64,000 nucleotides of DNA from assembly GCA_003988855.1 (NCBI GenBank), contig QYAI01000137.1:1-64000 (forward strand). Direction: 5' to 3'. This document shows positions 22,098 through 32,280 of this stretch, piece by piece (position 1 is the stretch's first letter; every line of letters begins with the position of its first letter). The stretch is from Arachnopeziza araneosa (taxonomy: Eukaryota; Ascomycota; Leotiomycetes; Helotiales; Arachnopezizaceae). The position numbers and the translations under genes were made by a program. Below the pieces are notes generated by a model, which made no database searches, was not told the DNA's origin, and was given only the letters and a program-made list of their open reading frames with translations.

Positions 22098-23856
22098 ATG
22101 CCTCACACACCTTCTCAACGATATCTCTCCACCAGGGGAGGTTCCTATGGAGTATGGAGCCAATTGAAGCGTTTGATCGGGAGAAGACTGACAATCTATA
22201 GCTCTCCTTCGAGGAAGTTGTCCTGAAGGGTCTCGCAGCAGACGGTGGGCTTTTTATTCCAGAAGAGATTCCGGCCTTGCCCCGCGATTGGGAAACGGAA
22301 TGGGCCAACCTTTCCTTCTCCGAACTTGCCTTTGAAATCCTCTCTCTATATATCTCGTCCTCCGAAATCCCTCCGGCGGATCTGAAAAGGATCATTGATC
22401 GAAGCTACTCAACCTTCCGTGATCCAGATACCACACCATTGGTTACGCTGAACGAGAAGGACAATCTATATCTGCTGGAGCTTTTTCATGGGCCGACGTT
22501 TGCTTTCAAGGATGTAGCACTACAGTTACTGGGTAACTTGTTTGAGTATTTTCTTGTTAGGAGGAACGAAGGCAAGACTGGCAAAGATCGATATCACCTC
22601 ACAGTAGTCGGCGCAACAAGTGGTGATACTGGGTCTGCCGCAATTTACGGTCTGCGAGGGAAGAAGGATGTCTCAGTCTTTATTCTACATCCCAAGGGAA
22701 GAGTTAGCCCGGTACAAGAAGCTCAGATGACCACGGTTTTGGATGCCAATGTTCACAATCTAGCTGTTGAAGGCACATTTGATGATTGCCAGGTAAGTCC
22801 TTCCGGAAGTGGGAGCACATTGAAGCTCATAAAATTCAGGACACCGTCAAAGCTCTCTTCGCGGATCCAAAGATCAACTCAACCTTGAACCTCGGCGCAG
22901 TGAACTCAATCAACTGGGCTAGAATCCTCGCACAAACAACATACTACTTTCACGCGTACTTCAATATCAAGAAGTCTCCCTCGCACCAAGCAAGCAGTAA
23001 AATAAAATTTGTTGTGCCGACCGGAAATTTTGGAGATATCCTTGCTGGATACTTTGCCAAACGGATGGGATTACCTGCAACGGACAAACTCGTGGTCGCA
23101 ACAAATGAGAATGATATCCTTGATCGATTTTGGAAGACGGGATATTATGAGAAGAAAGCTGTTCATGGAGTGGAGGCTCAAGGAGGAATTGCTGCGGACG
23201 GAGCCAAAGCTCACGAGGATGGTGTGAAAGAAACTCTGAGTCCCGCCATGGACATTCTCGTGTCCAGCAATTTTGAAAGACTTCTTTGGTTCCTAGCCTA
23301 CGAATTTGCAGCCGGAGCTGGAATGGATGATGAATGGAACAAGAAACAAGCAGGACAAGAGGTAGAATCCTGGTTGAAGCAGCTCAAAGCCAATGGAGGT
23401 TTCAGTGTCCATGCAGATATTCTCAAAGCTGCGAGAAGGGATTTTGAGAGTGAGCGAGTGAGTGATAAACAAACTCTCGAGACTATCAAACAATTCTACT
23501 CCACTCCCGCCACAAATGGAACAACAGATGAAACCGGTTCAAAGGGTGGATACGTTTTAGATCCTCATTCTGCCATCGGCGTAGCTGCATCACTACGATC
23601 AATACAGCGAGCCTCGCCTTCAGAAACTTCCCACATCTCCCTAGCAACAGCTCATCCAGCGAAGTTTGCCAACGCAGTCGATCTGGCACTAAAAGATGAA
23701 AAGACATTTAACTTCGACTCAGTGCTGCCAGAAGAATTTGTGGGTTTAGAAAAGAAGGAGCGGAGAGTGAGAGTTGTTCCAAAAGGATTGGGATGGGAAG
23801 GAGTCAGAGATATTGTAGAAGAAGAAGTTGAGGCCGAGTTAAAGGGTGCTCGGTGA
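22098..23856 (+). CDS. thr4: Threonine synthase
   Basis: PLP enzyme converting O-phosphohomoserine to threonine, the last step of threonine synthesis. Exons 22098-22151, 22202-22792 and 22840-23856 give 553 residues. The first exon is only 54 bases and encodes the yeast-like start with YLSTRGG before LSFEEVVLKGLAADGG. The PLP-binding lysine lies in HGPTFAFKD (K121). TSGDTGSAAIYGLRGKKDVSVF, AVNSINWARILAQ and VPTGNFGDILAGYFAKRMG follow. The length is slightly above the yeast enzyme (514) because of loops after residue 320. All key residues are present. The alternative first donor at 22141 gives the wrong frame, which is why I placed it at 22152. Confidence 0.95.
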
Positions 23857-24324
23857 TATTATATAGTGGTAAAAAGCACATGATTTGCTTCCTCAAAATC
23901 TTATGCCAAGACCAGATGCATTGTGGTCACCTGTGCCGTGATTTTCTCCTGCTTTGTCATCCTCTCCATCCCCAGGAAGTGAGGAATCGAAATTCAAGTG
24001 TGAGAGATATTGCTAGCGTGTTATATACTATGGGTATTAAAGCTGAGAAATCGTGTGGGATAGAGATAAGGAGAGAATAGATACTGTCGATATCGCGTGG
24101 TTAGGTATAGAGCTGCTTGAAGACGGGTCATGAACCCCGTGAAATAAGAGAGTTCTGAACCACGTTGAGAAGTGACGTGAATATTACTCATGGATGGTAA
24201 GACTTCATCAACGATTAGGAAGATCATTTGATTTAGTAAAGTCATAGAGCCTTAATCGAAGATAGATGTTTCATCATTGTAAGCTGTTCTAAAGGAGTCT
24301 TTAAATATCACAACTCCTCACTCG
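23857..24324. other. Convergent intergenic stretch
   Basis: AT-rich 3' regions of threonine synthase and the 2EXR gene. Nothing else seen. Confidence 0.5.
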
Positions 24325-25226
24325 CTACCAGTTTTCAGCCTTGAGTACGCCAACTTTATCTCCCTCCTTGACATTTATGTGTCCCTTGAGAAAATTTGCA
24401 CACGTGCCCGAGAGCTCCTTGCCTCTCAAGTTTCTTTTTACACTTTCTGTTCCCAAGGTCCTGCTGGCATCGCGAGCCAGGGTCCATAGATCGCGTTTCG
24501 CAAGCTCATCAAGTCGAATCTCACGCGTTAAACTCAACCGTGGCATCTCTACCACAAGGTAGGTTTCGTAATGACGGGAATCATCACGGAGTGCTTGGTG
24601 AACTACCATGCAGTCCGAAAAACACTGGTTGTCCAACTCGTCATCCAAAGCGATCGCTAGTGACCGGATTTGCGAATACTCTGCCTCGTTGAATAAGCTG
24701 ACCATCTCGTAGAAGAAATTATTGGTCGTGCGACGTGGGATGTAGAGGGTATCCTTGGAAAAGTCGAAATACGTTCTCTTCGCGCTGTGTCTGTTGCCAA
24801 AAGAGAGGGTGTATGTTTGTAATCCAACCTTTCTTGATAGGTGGCAGGTGTGCAGGATCGCAGGGACTGGTGATAGTGAAATAAGACCAACACATGCACT
24901 ATCACGGCCGAGAACCACGGCACGGGGCTCTGTTGCAACCATTTCCCAGATTCTCAACTGTAGTTCTGTTGGGAGCTGGGCATATTGATGAAACACTGTA
25001 TTGGTTCTGGGTTGGGCCTTCTGAGTGCGAAGAGGGCGTTCTTTGCCTCTCTTGCAAGCTTCTTGTCTGGCCTCTTCTCTTGCCCGTTCTCTCCTATGAA
25101 ATATTAGGAAGCTCTTGAGTATTCAGAGCCGGCTTACCAGGCGGCCTCCCTTGTCCAACAACTAAAACAAGTTAGTCTTGTCGTATAGTGTTATTTCATG
25201 AGAGCTTACCACGACTTTGCTCCCAT
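24325..25226 (-). CDS. 2EXR-domain protein with two tiny 5' exons
   Basis: Exons 25226-25210 (17 bases), 25161-25138 (24 bases) and 25093-24325 join in frame to give 269 residues starting MGAKSCCWTREAAWRERARE. Both introns have strong GTAAGC donors and are 44-48 bases long. The 2EXR core starts at FHQYAQLPTELQLRIWEMVA, with the conserved LPTELRLKIW-type motif. It continues through PAILHTCHLSRKVGLQTY and TYFDFSKDTLYIPR. The family is expanded in fungi and has no assigned activity. The N-terminus before the core is very basic. Without the small exons the gene would have no ATG, which is the main argument for them. Confidence 0.75.
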
Positions 25227-25697
25227 GGTTCTCCGCGGTGCCCCCACGGTTCTGCTCGTTGATGGTGTTGAACGTACCATAATTGGAATTCTTGATTAAC
25301 AGGTAGAGATGTGTAAGGAAGAAGGAGGTCCTGAAGCGAGAAATGATTCCTCAACTCAGTTAAGCGAGCATCACTCCCCTATTAGGCAGCATCGAAGGTT
25401 GATGGTTCAAACTTTGCAATATTTTTTATACAATACATTACATAGTATGCTAAGAAGTATAAATTAGTGGCTATAGGTTCAAATGCTTCTGGCTTACCAC
25501 AAAATGTTTTAAAGATCGTGCACATACGTATCACGTGATGATGCTAACTTTCGTCAGCATGTCACCGAAGGATCATCTCAAACACACTCTCAAAAAACCA
25601 CCAACGATGAGCTTATAACCTNACAAGTTGATCCTAATACATTTACCCCAGACTGACGACTGGCTTNATCGCTCTCTCACCCCCCGCTACCCATACC
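25227..25697. other. Intergenic
   Basis: AT-rich, with Ns at 25622 and 25667. It holds the divergent promoters of the 2EXR and FSH1-like genes (471 bases between start codons). Confidence 0.5.
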
Positions 25698-26393
25698 ATG
25701 GGGTCCACAAGCCCCACCAATCCTTCCCTGCCCTCCATCCTTTGCCTCCACGGAGGCGGGACTAATTCACTGATCTTCAAGATCCAACTCATCCGTTTAA
25801 CACGTATGCTCGAGTCATCCTTCAACTTCATATTCCTCACCGCACCTTTTGAATCCGGTCCAGGTCCTGAAGTCCTCCCCACCTTCGAAGGCTGCGGTCC
25901 TTTCATGCGATGGACCAAGACAACGGATGAGCTACTTCCAGACACCAGGGAACTCATTGAAGAAACGATTGAGGACGCAGAAGGCAAGATTGTGGGTGTG
26001 TTGGGTTTCTCTCAAGGAGCGAAACTAGCCGCGGGATTGTTGCTTGAGCAACAAATTAGGGAGCGGGATTCCGCTGTTCTAGGCGGAGAGCAAGGGTTCA
26101 AATTCGGAGTATTTTGCAATGGGACGTGTCCGCCTCTGACAACGAAAGAGGTTAAAGAGAAACTTGGTACGAAGAGGGAACTGATAAAAGTTCCGGGGGT
26201 GCATGTTCTGGGCTTACAGGATCGATATTGTGAGGAGAGTAGAGATTTGTTCCAGGAGAATTTTGACAGGAGAACCAATAAACTTCTGGAGTTTGACGTG
26301 AGTCACAGACTCCCGATCTTGGACACCGATACGAGGAGAATTGCAGATGAGATCTTGAGACTGTATAGAGAAACGAGTTTGAGTGGATTTTGA
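25698..26393 (+). CDS. FSH1-family alpha/beta serine hydrolase
   Basis: A single exon of 231 residues. The opening ILCLHGGGTN gives the oxyanion-hole region. The nucleophile is S105 in GFSQG, the acid is probably D175 in LGLQDRY, and the histidine is H203 in VSHRLP. This is a complete triad in the order expected for the FSH1/ovarian-cancer-2-like serine hydrolases. Members act as small esterases, and several serve in fungal polyketide clusters, but no polyketide synthase lies nearby. The start context (CCATACCATGGGG) is good. Confidence 0.88.
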   Translation: MGSTSPTNPSLPSILCLHGGGTNSLIFKIQLIRLTRMLESSFNFIFLTAPFESGPGPEVLPTFEGCGPFMRWTKTTDELLPDTRELIEETIEDAEGKIVGVLGFSQGAKLAAGLLLEQQIRERDSAVLGGEQGFKFGVFCNGTCPPLTTKEVKEKLGTKRELIKVPGVHVLGLQDRYCEESRDLFQENFDRRTNKLLEFDVSHRLPILDTDTRRIADEILRLYRETSLSGF

Positions 26394-27415
26394 GAGATCC
26401 TTGAGGATTGGAGTTATGAATGTGGATAGATGAGAGTCCCATGACGATACATAATGTGTTTCTCATGATATGATATATGCATTGCGAGACTTATAAGGCT
26501 TACAGACTTAATGTCATGAGTGCAACATAGTTCTTCACAAGCCAAATTGAGCAATGAAAATGGTGTTTATCTTGAACGAGAATTCCATCAACTCGCAAGA
26601 ACCAGGTAATTATCCATTTCCAATTTAACGCTAAAACATCGTTCCTTCATTGATTGTCAAGTCACGCTCCTTTACCTCGCTCCATCAACCACAAACCAAG
26701 GCCTCTTATCGTCCAAAAATTTAGGATATTATATACCAGGGATAGATACTAAGATGGGCCTACCTAGCATAAAATTTCGCGCTCTTTATTCATAACATAA
26801 TGTAAACAATACGAATTTTACAACATTTATCAAGCCAACTTCCAATAACGTGTCAGCTGCTATATCAACTGTCCCTATTCCTACGCTATATAAGATTATT
26901 CTATTCCTAGTGACTCCAGAATTGTGATTGGAGTGAGGGTATTCAATTAGAGGTGCTACGCAACAGTATTTCTTACAAGTTTTCTTGTATCTGATTGGTA
27001 ATTATACATGGGTGATAAAACAATAGCTTATCACAACCCTGAGTAAGGACTACTTGATGGAATCCAAACCATCTTACATGATATATGAGGTATACACGGG
27101 CCAATTCACACTCTCATAGACCCAGGCAGGACATCATCTCAGGCCAAGAAAGACTTCTATGACAAGATACAGTCGGCCAGAGGCAACAACAAAGACGATA
27201 AAATAATAATGTGCTTGCCTCAACACAGCCACGCGATTTGTGCCAATGGGGTGTAGAAGAATGACAATCGGCAACCACAAACTGCAAGCTACAATTGAAG
27301 ACAGATTTGTCGCCTTTCATAGAATAGATTCCACCTCGCTAGGAAATCGATAATTCCAAGCGACCAGCGGAAATCCATAGAGCCACATACTGACAAGATA
27401 GATGACCTAGCCATC
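26394..27415. other. AT-rich gene-free stretch
   Basis: About 1 kb of AT-rich sequence with no gene seen. It lies between the hydrolase and a degenerate gene fragment. Confidence 0.5.
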
Positions 27416-27905
27416 CTATGGGTCCCATTCATTCGGATGCGCTTCGTTGACTGCTGGTCGGTACCAGTCTGCCATGTTCCACTTATCCATAGTATTGTGA
27501 ACCGACTTCCGTAGGTTTGGTGGTACCAGGTGATTGCAGTTCTGAAAGCTGAACTTTTTCATATCAACCGGCTTTGTCATCCAATAGAAATCCCGGCCCC
27601 ATGGATGCATCTCTTTTGGGACAGGCTTCCACCAAGGAGGATTTGAATCGAGGCAGCAAGCCTCTTTAGCTAGTTCATCAATCGTTTAATGTCTAAAACT
27701 TTCCGACTTCCAATTGTCAGCCATCGTTCTTTAGACCACTCGAATCCACGGACAATGTCTTCTAGAAACGCATTGCGCAGCTGAATTCATACCAGTGTTC
27801 TAAATATCTTTCTGATGTGTTTGAGTTTAGGCAGCAGGAGACTTAGCTGAATATCATAATCTTCATTTGTTGGCTCAAATCTATCTTGAGATCGACTTTC
27901 CTATT
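27416..27905 (-). pseudogene. Fragment of a decayed gene, F-box/LRR-like
   Basis: Reading the minus strand, one frame gives protein-like text from 27905 (DYDIQLSLLLPKLKHIRKI), interrupted by TGA near 27790. It continues RNAFLEDIVRGFEWSKERW and stops at TAG near 27670. A different frame then continues NPPWWKPVPKEMHPWGR to a proper end (AHPNEWDP, stop at 27416). The YDxxLxLLLPxLxxI pattern recalls fungal F-box/leucine-rich proteins. The 5' part is missing, cut off where the rhamnosidase gene ends. I read it as a truncated, frame-disrupted copy. One short intron could explain part of the interruption. Confidence 0.4.
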
Positions 27906-30301
27906 TCAACTCACAATAATCGAATGATCACCTCCCTCCCCATTCAACACAACAACACCGTTGNTTTCATCGAATGTCAAATTCTGCTCTTTCACCTCCA
28001 TTCCATCAATCACAACCTTGGGCCTCTCGCCCTCCGTCAACACCGGTAACTCTAGAATCCCACTAGTATCAACAGGAACACTATAATTCAGACCATAACA
28101 ATCATCAGCCTTCTCCCAAGCGGCCTGAAACTTCCCCAACCCCGTAACGAACCCCCCCTCCACATCCTTCAAATCGCCAAATTGTGGTGCAAGTTTCCAC
28201 TGCTTTCCAACAGGAGCCTGAACACTAAGCCCCAGAACAAATGTCGTCAATGCCGCTGTGGGTCCCGAACTCCATCCATGAGAATGGCTCACATAACTCG
28301 CATCATAGTCATATCCTCTGGTACTTCTATACCCAAATGTACCATTAATTAAATAGCCTTCAATAACTGTACTTTGTGTGCCGAGAGGGTTGGAAAGATA
28401 CCAGCCCCAAGTACGCCGGATGAGATCCAGAGCGCGAACAGTTTGTCGGATGCTGAAGTGCGATTGGATCTCGAAGCTGGTGATAAAAGGACTTATATTT
28501 CCTGGTAATTCCGGAGATGCTGGGCCGATAGGTGTCCAGTTTTGGAGGAGGTTTTGGGAAATTTGTGAGGATTGAGAAGGGGATGAAATGTTGAAGAGGA
28601 TGGCGAGGGAGTTCGCGTCTTGTGGATGCAGAATTGTATCTGTGGCGTTGTCTTTGTAGAGACCAACCTGAGGCGAGAAGCAGAATTTGTTGATAGCTGT
28701 TTTGAGGTTTGCGGCTTGAGAGTTCCATTTACTGCTTAGATTTGTGGTGTCATGGTTCCAGATTGCGAGTTCGGCGCCTGTGGTAAGAGTTTTATACAGT
28801 CTTTGGGACGATTAGTAATTGGTGACGAGATATATGCGGGAGATGAAATTCACATCATTTGTGCAGAGCTTTGGTTATACCCCGTTTGCCATCGAGCCCA
28901 ATCCCGTAAACCGGTTACGTTGAGGAGGCCGCTAGGGTATGTCACTTTCCCGTGGATGAATTCCATCGCAAGGAGATACTTATCCCAGTTATAAGTCAGG
29001 AAAGAGGTGTCATTGGTGTAAAGGACGTAGTTGTAGGTTCCAATCATGGTCCACATGTGGTACGTATCTGAACCCAGCTGCAGAAGGGGTGGTCCAGCCT
29101 CGGGAAAAGCTCCTGTAGTGGGATTCTGTGCATAACCATGAGATATAGAGATACAACGAAGGAAGAGATGTGGTCGGAAAGATGAAAGCCTAGATGAATA
29201 GAAAGCTATGGTTGAATATTGGCTAAAGAGTTCAACTGACAGATTCAAGATAATTGACCTGTTGTTTTGGTGGAGGACAAATTTGACCGAAAATGATAGA
29301 GTGATTTTCAAAATATTTAAGTAGAGTAATTTAAGGGACATTAAGGAAGTAGGAACTACGTACTTGATGCTTGTACATAACTTGAAGTGCATTTTTGACA
29401 GACTCCAGATCTCCAATACTGACGAAAGTAGAAGGAACAGCAATGCCCATATCCCCTTAGATATAATAGTAAGCAGTCATCACCGGATATTTCAGAGAGA
29501 GTGCTCACCAGGCCATACCGCTCGATCTCGTTTTGCCCCATCCACAATGATAGTCTCTCCACCTCCAAGAGTACCATTATTTGCCCAGCCATTTCGCACA
29601 AATGGAACTTGACGGCCAGTATTCACAGGCACAGAATTTGTCTGTAAAGTATACGCCCCAGAGTACCAGATCTTATTCAACTCATCATCACTGCTGTGAA
29701 AGTAGCCTTGATATGCTCTCAAATTCGACCACGCAGGCTGGAATCCGATATTCAATGTGACGCGGTCAATTTCTACGCTTGTAGTGGATGAATTTGTGAC
29801 AAGGAATAGAGTTAGATATCGAAATCCACCTCGGAGACTCAGGTCTGGCATAGTATAGCGTCGTGCTCCCGATGAGACGAATGGGGCGTAGATTGCACCA
29901 TCGGGACCTTTGAAGCCTCCATTCGAAGAGTCTGACCATTCTCCGATCCAGTTCTTGCTCTCACTGAAGGCGAGACCGATGGCGCCTGGATCTTGGCCAG
30001 TGCTAGCGTAGGTCAGGCTTATAAGACCGCCGACTTCTCTGCCAAAGTCAAAGACAAGTTGGGAACCATTGTTAGCGAGTAAGGATGAGCCGTTGTAGGT
30101 TGATATCTTGGTTCCGTTATGAGATAAAATGTAAGCAGGGGATATGGTTCGGGAAGCCGGTGCGAAGATGTTCGCTTCCCATGGACCTGAGAAGGCAGAT
30201 TCTAGTGGTCCTGAACAGTTTGTATTCTTCCAGCATTGGGCATGAGCAATGCTAATAAATGAAAGATAAATCAAAATTGAGTTTATGCAATTGAAAGCCA
30301 T
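27906..30301 (-). CDS. Secreted GH78-type alpha-L-rhamnosidase-like glycosidase
   Basis: Exons 30301-29509, 29455-29364, 29125-28854 and 28800-27906 join in frame to 683 residues. There is a signal peptide (1-21, ending AHAQC) and many N-glycosylation sites. An N-terminal beta-sandwich (FDFGREVGGLISLTY) is followed by the (alpha/alpha)6 catalytic region. That region begins with AKRDRAVWPGDMGIAVP, PTTGAFPEAGPP and DTYHMWTMIGTYNY, and continues to TRGYDYDASYVSHSHGWSSGP. These are hallmark blocks of bacterial-type GH78 enzymes, which release rhamnose from plant glycans and glycosides. The second intron is 238 bases, against about 50 for all others. One N (27964) falls near the C-terminus. The enzyme appears intact. 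Confidence 0.85.
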
Positions 30302-32280
30302 TGCATAAAACAGAATGCAGGACTTAGGGAACGAAATCCCTGAAGCCAGAGAGACTACATATTCCTTTTATTTGTTACGAACATAAGTTCAAGATGAAGA
30401 ATCATTCTCCTTTCGGGGCTGGAATAAACCGAGAGGAAAGTTTGTCCGCTCTTTGGGGAAAATATAGGAGGGGATCGCTTGTACCGGCACATTACAATGC
30501 GGGGAAAAGAGGCGGCTGAAGTTGATGCTCGCTGCCGAAAAACGCGGGTGGCTTTATGTGACACCTGAGGGCAAACAGATTCTTCTTTCCAATGTCCGGA
30601 ATAAAAATCCACTATAATTCTTTTTTGGTAAAGTTATTGAAATACCCGTCAAGATTTAAAATCGTAGCGCAGCGGATTATACACCCCCTATTGAAAAGGG
30701 ACAATGAGCGCGATTCATGTGGAATGCGACGCGGTGAGTATCCCAGCACAACCGAAAAGAAAGTATTAGCTTCAGGGCCTTAAACTTTATCCATACACGA
30801 TCCGGGAACGATCTTAATACCGAATAGAGCTTCATGGGCAAGTCCTTTTCCTTTCGTCTTTCGCGATTGAACGCGGGTCTGTACTGTACAGTCCATAAAC
30901 ATATTTATAGGTGAAGGAACAGTCCGCAAATCAAATTGGTTGTTTCAACTTTTGAAGCTATCGTCGGCATTGGCCGGTTTGGTGGCGTTGTGCTGTACCG
31001 GACGGTCCTGTGGGGAGACGCTACCTGCGCACACATACTTTTCTTCAGAGGCATCTGTCAGATTTGAAAGCAGAGTCTTACGATAAAGAACATTCCAGAC
31101 TCATTCATATTCATGAAACAACTCGTATCAATATATATGCCATAATATCTCCCTGGAGTAGATCATCCATCGGCTGTTTAGTGAAATCGGAGTTAAGGTT
31201 GACCGGAGCAAAGACNAGATGAAACCCAATTCCGACTCTGAACGATATGGCCTNCTGCATTCAGCTAGACTTCCAGGCGAAAGGTTTCCGAGTGAGTTTG
31301 TGAGAACTAGATAACCAACTCGGTTAGAATGATTCTGCGAGAAAATTCAATAGCAAAGCGATAGGCGCGTATGCAATAAAGAGGACGAGAGCAAGGGTTG
31401 GCTATGTTTCTGGCAACTCTATTTGTTACTGAACGTGACAACCTCAGAGGAAAGGAAGACAAAGAAATCAGCAGGGGGGGGGGAAGTGTTAGAATCAAGG
31501 AAACATGTAGACGCAACGATGAACAGAGATGGGATGAAAGAAAAGATCTGCCGCTGTCAGAAATCACTCACATGATGTGATTGAGTTATTGGTGGCGGTG
31601 GTGGTGGTGGTGGGCGTGGTGGTGAAGAATTGAGAAGGAAACAAGACGCACAATGCCTGACCAGGGGGACCCGCACTTGGAATCGGTCGCTAAAGCCGCT
31701 TCAATGACCGACCCGATCTAACCACGCGAAGGGGGACTCCGCAACTTCAATCTCAGATTCAACGATTAACCCAACCTTCACCTGCCCACCAGAGATCCCT
31801 TCGCGACCGCCATGCTACCACAACATTCCCTTGTCTTCACCTTCTGACTGAACGCGATATACTCCTCTTGACCTGCGACTTCTCTGCTCTAATACGCGGC
31901 TCCCGATGAGATCACCGTCCCATGATCGAATTGAGCTAGATCCAGCGCAGAAAGGGGAACTTTCCTTCCAACTTCAAGGCCGAAGCTCCTGATGAAGGTA
32001 CGTAGGCCTCTCAGTAATCCATACCTCAGTCTCACGGTTTTACGCCCAAGAGATGCTGAGAGAAGCGGCTCTCTCTATTCCACAGGAAGAAGAGCTATTC
32101 CGCTGCAGCCTGCAGATGCTACTCCTCCAGAATTCACCTAACCATCGCTGACTCCAGACTTCATCACAGACTTCATCGAGACCCCGAGAAATCGGCGGGA
32201 GCTTCGCCAGCAGACGTGGACATGCTCCCCAACTATCTATAACCGATACCAACCATCACGTCACGGAAGCGATAGGGGAT
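30302..32280. other. Long intergenic stretch, divergent promoters
   Basis: About 2 kb with Ns at 31216 and 31254, a nine-G run near 31475 and a GGT repeat. No supportable gene. The right part is probably the long leader and promoter of the ZDS1-like gene. Confidence 0.5.
31591..31625. repeat. (GGT)n-like microsatellite
   Basis: About ten GGT units with C interruptions. Confidence 0.8.

Noticed and set aside
22098..22201. Earlier donor (22141) for the first threonine-synthase intron
   Set aside because: It gives phase 1, which misreads the conserved LSFEEVVLKG. The donor at 22152 keeps the frame.
25698..26393. Polyketide or other biosynthetic cluster around the FSH1-like hydrolase
   Set aside because: No synthase, P450 or dedicated transporter lies nearby. 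The neighbours are unrelated.
27640..27662. tRNA-like GGATTTGAATC motif
   Set aside because: No cloverleaf can be drawn around it and it lies inside coding-like text of the decayed fragment.
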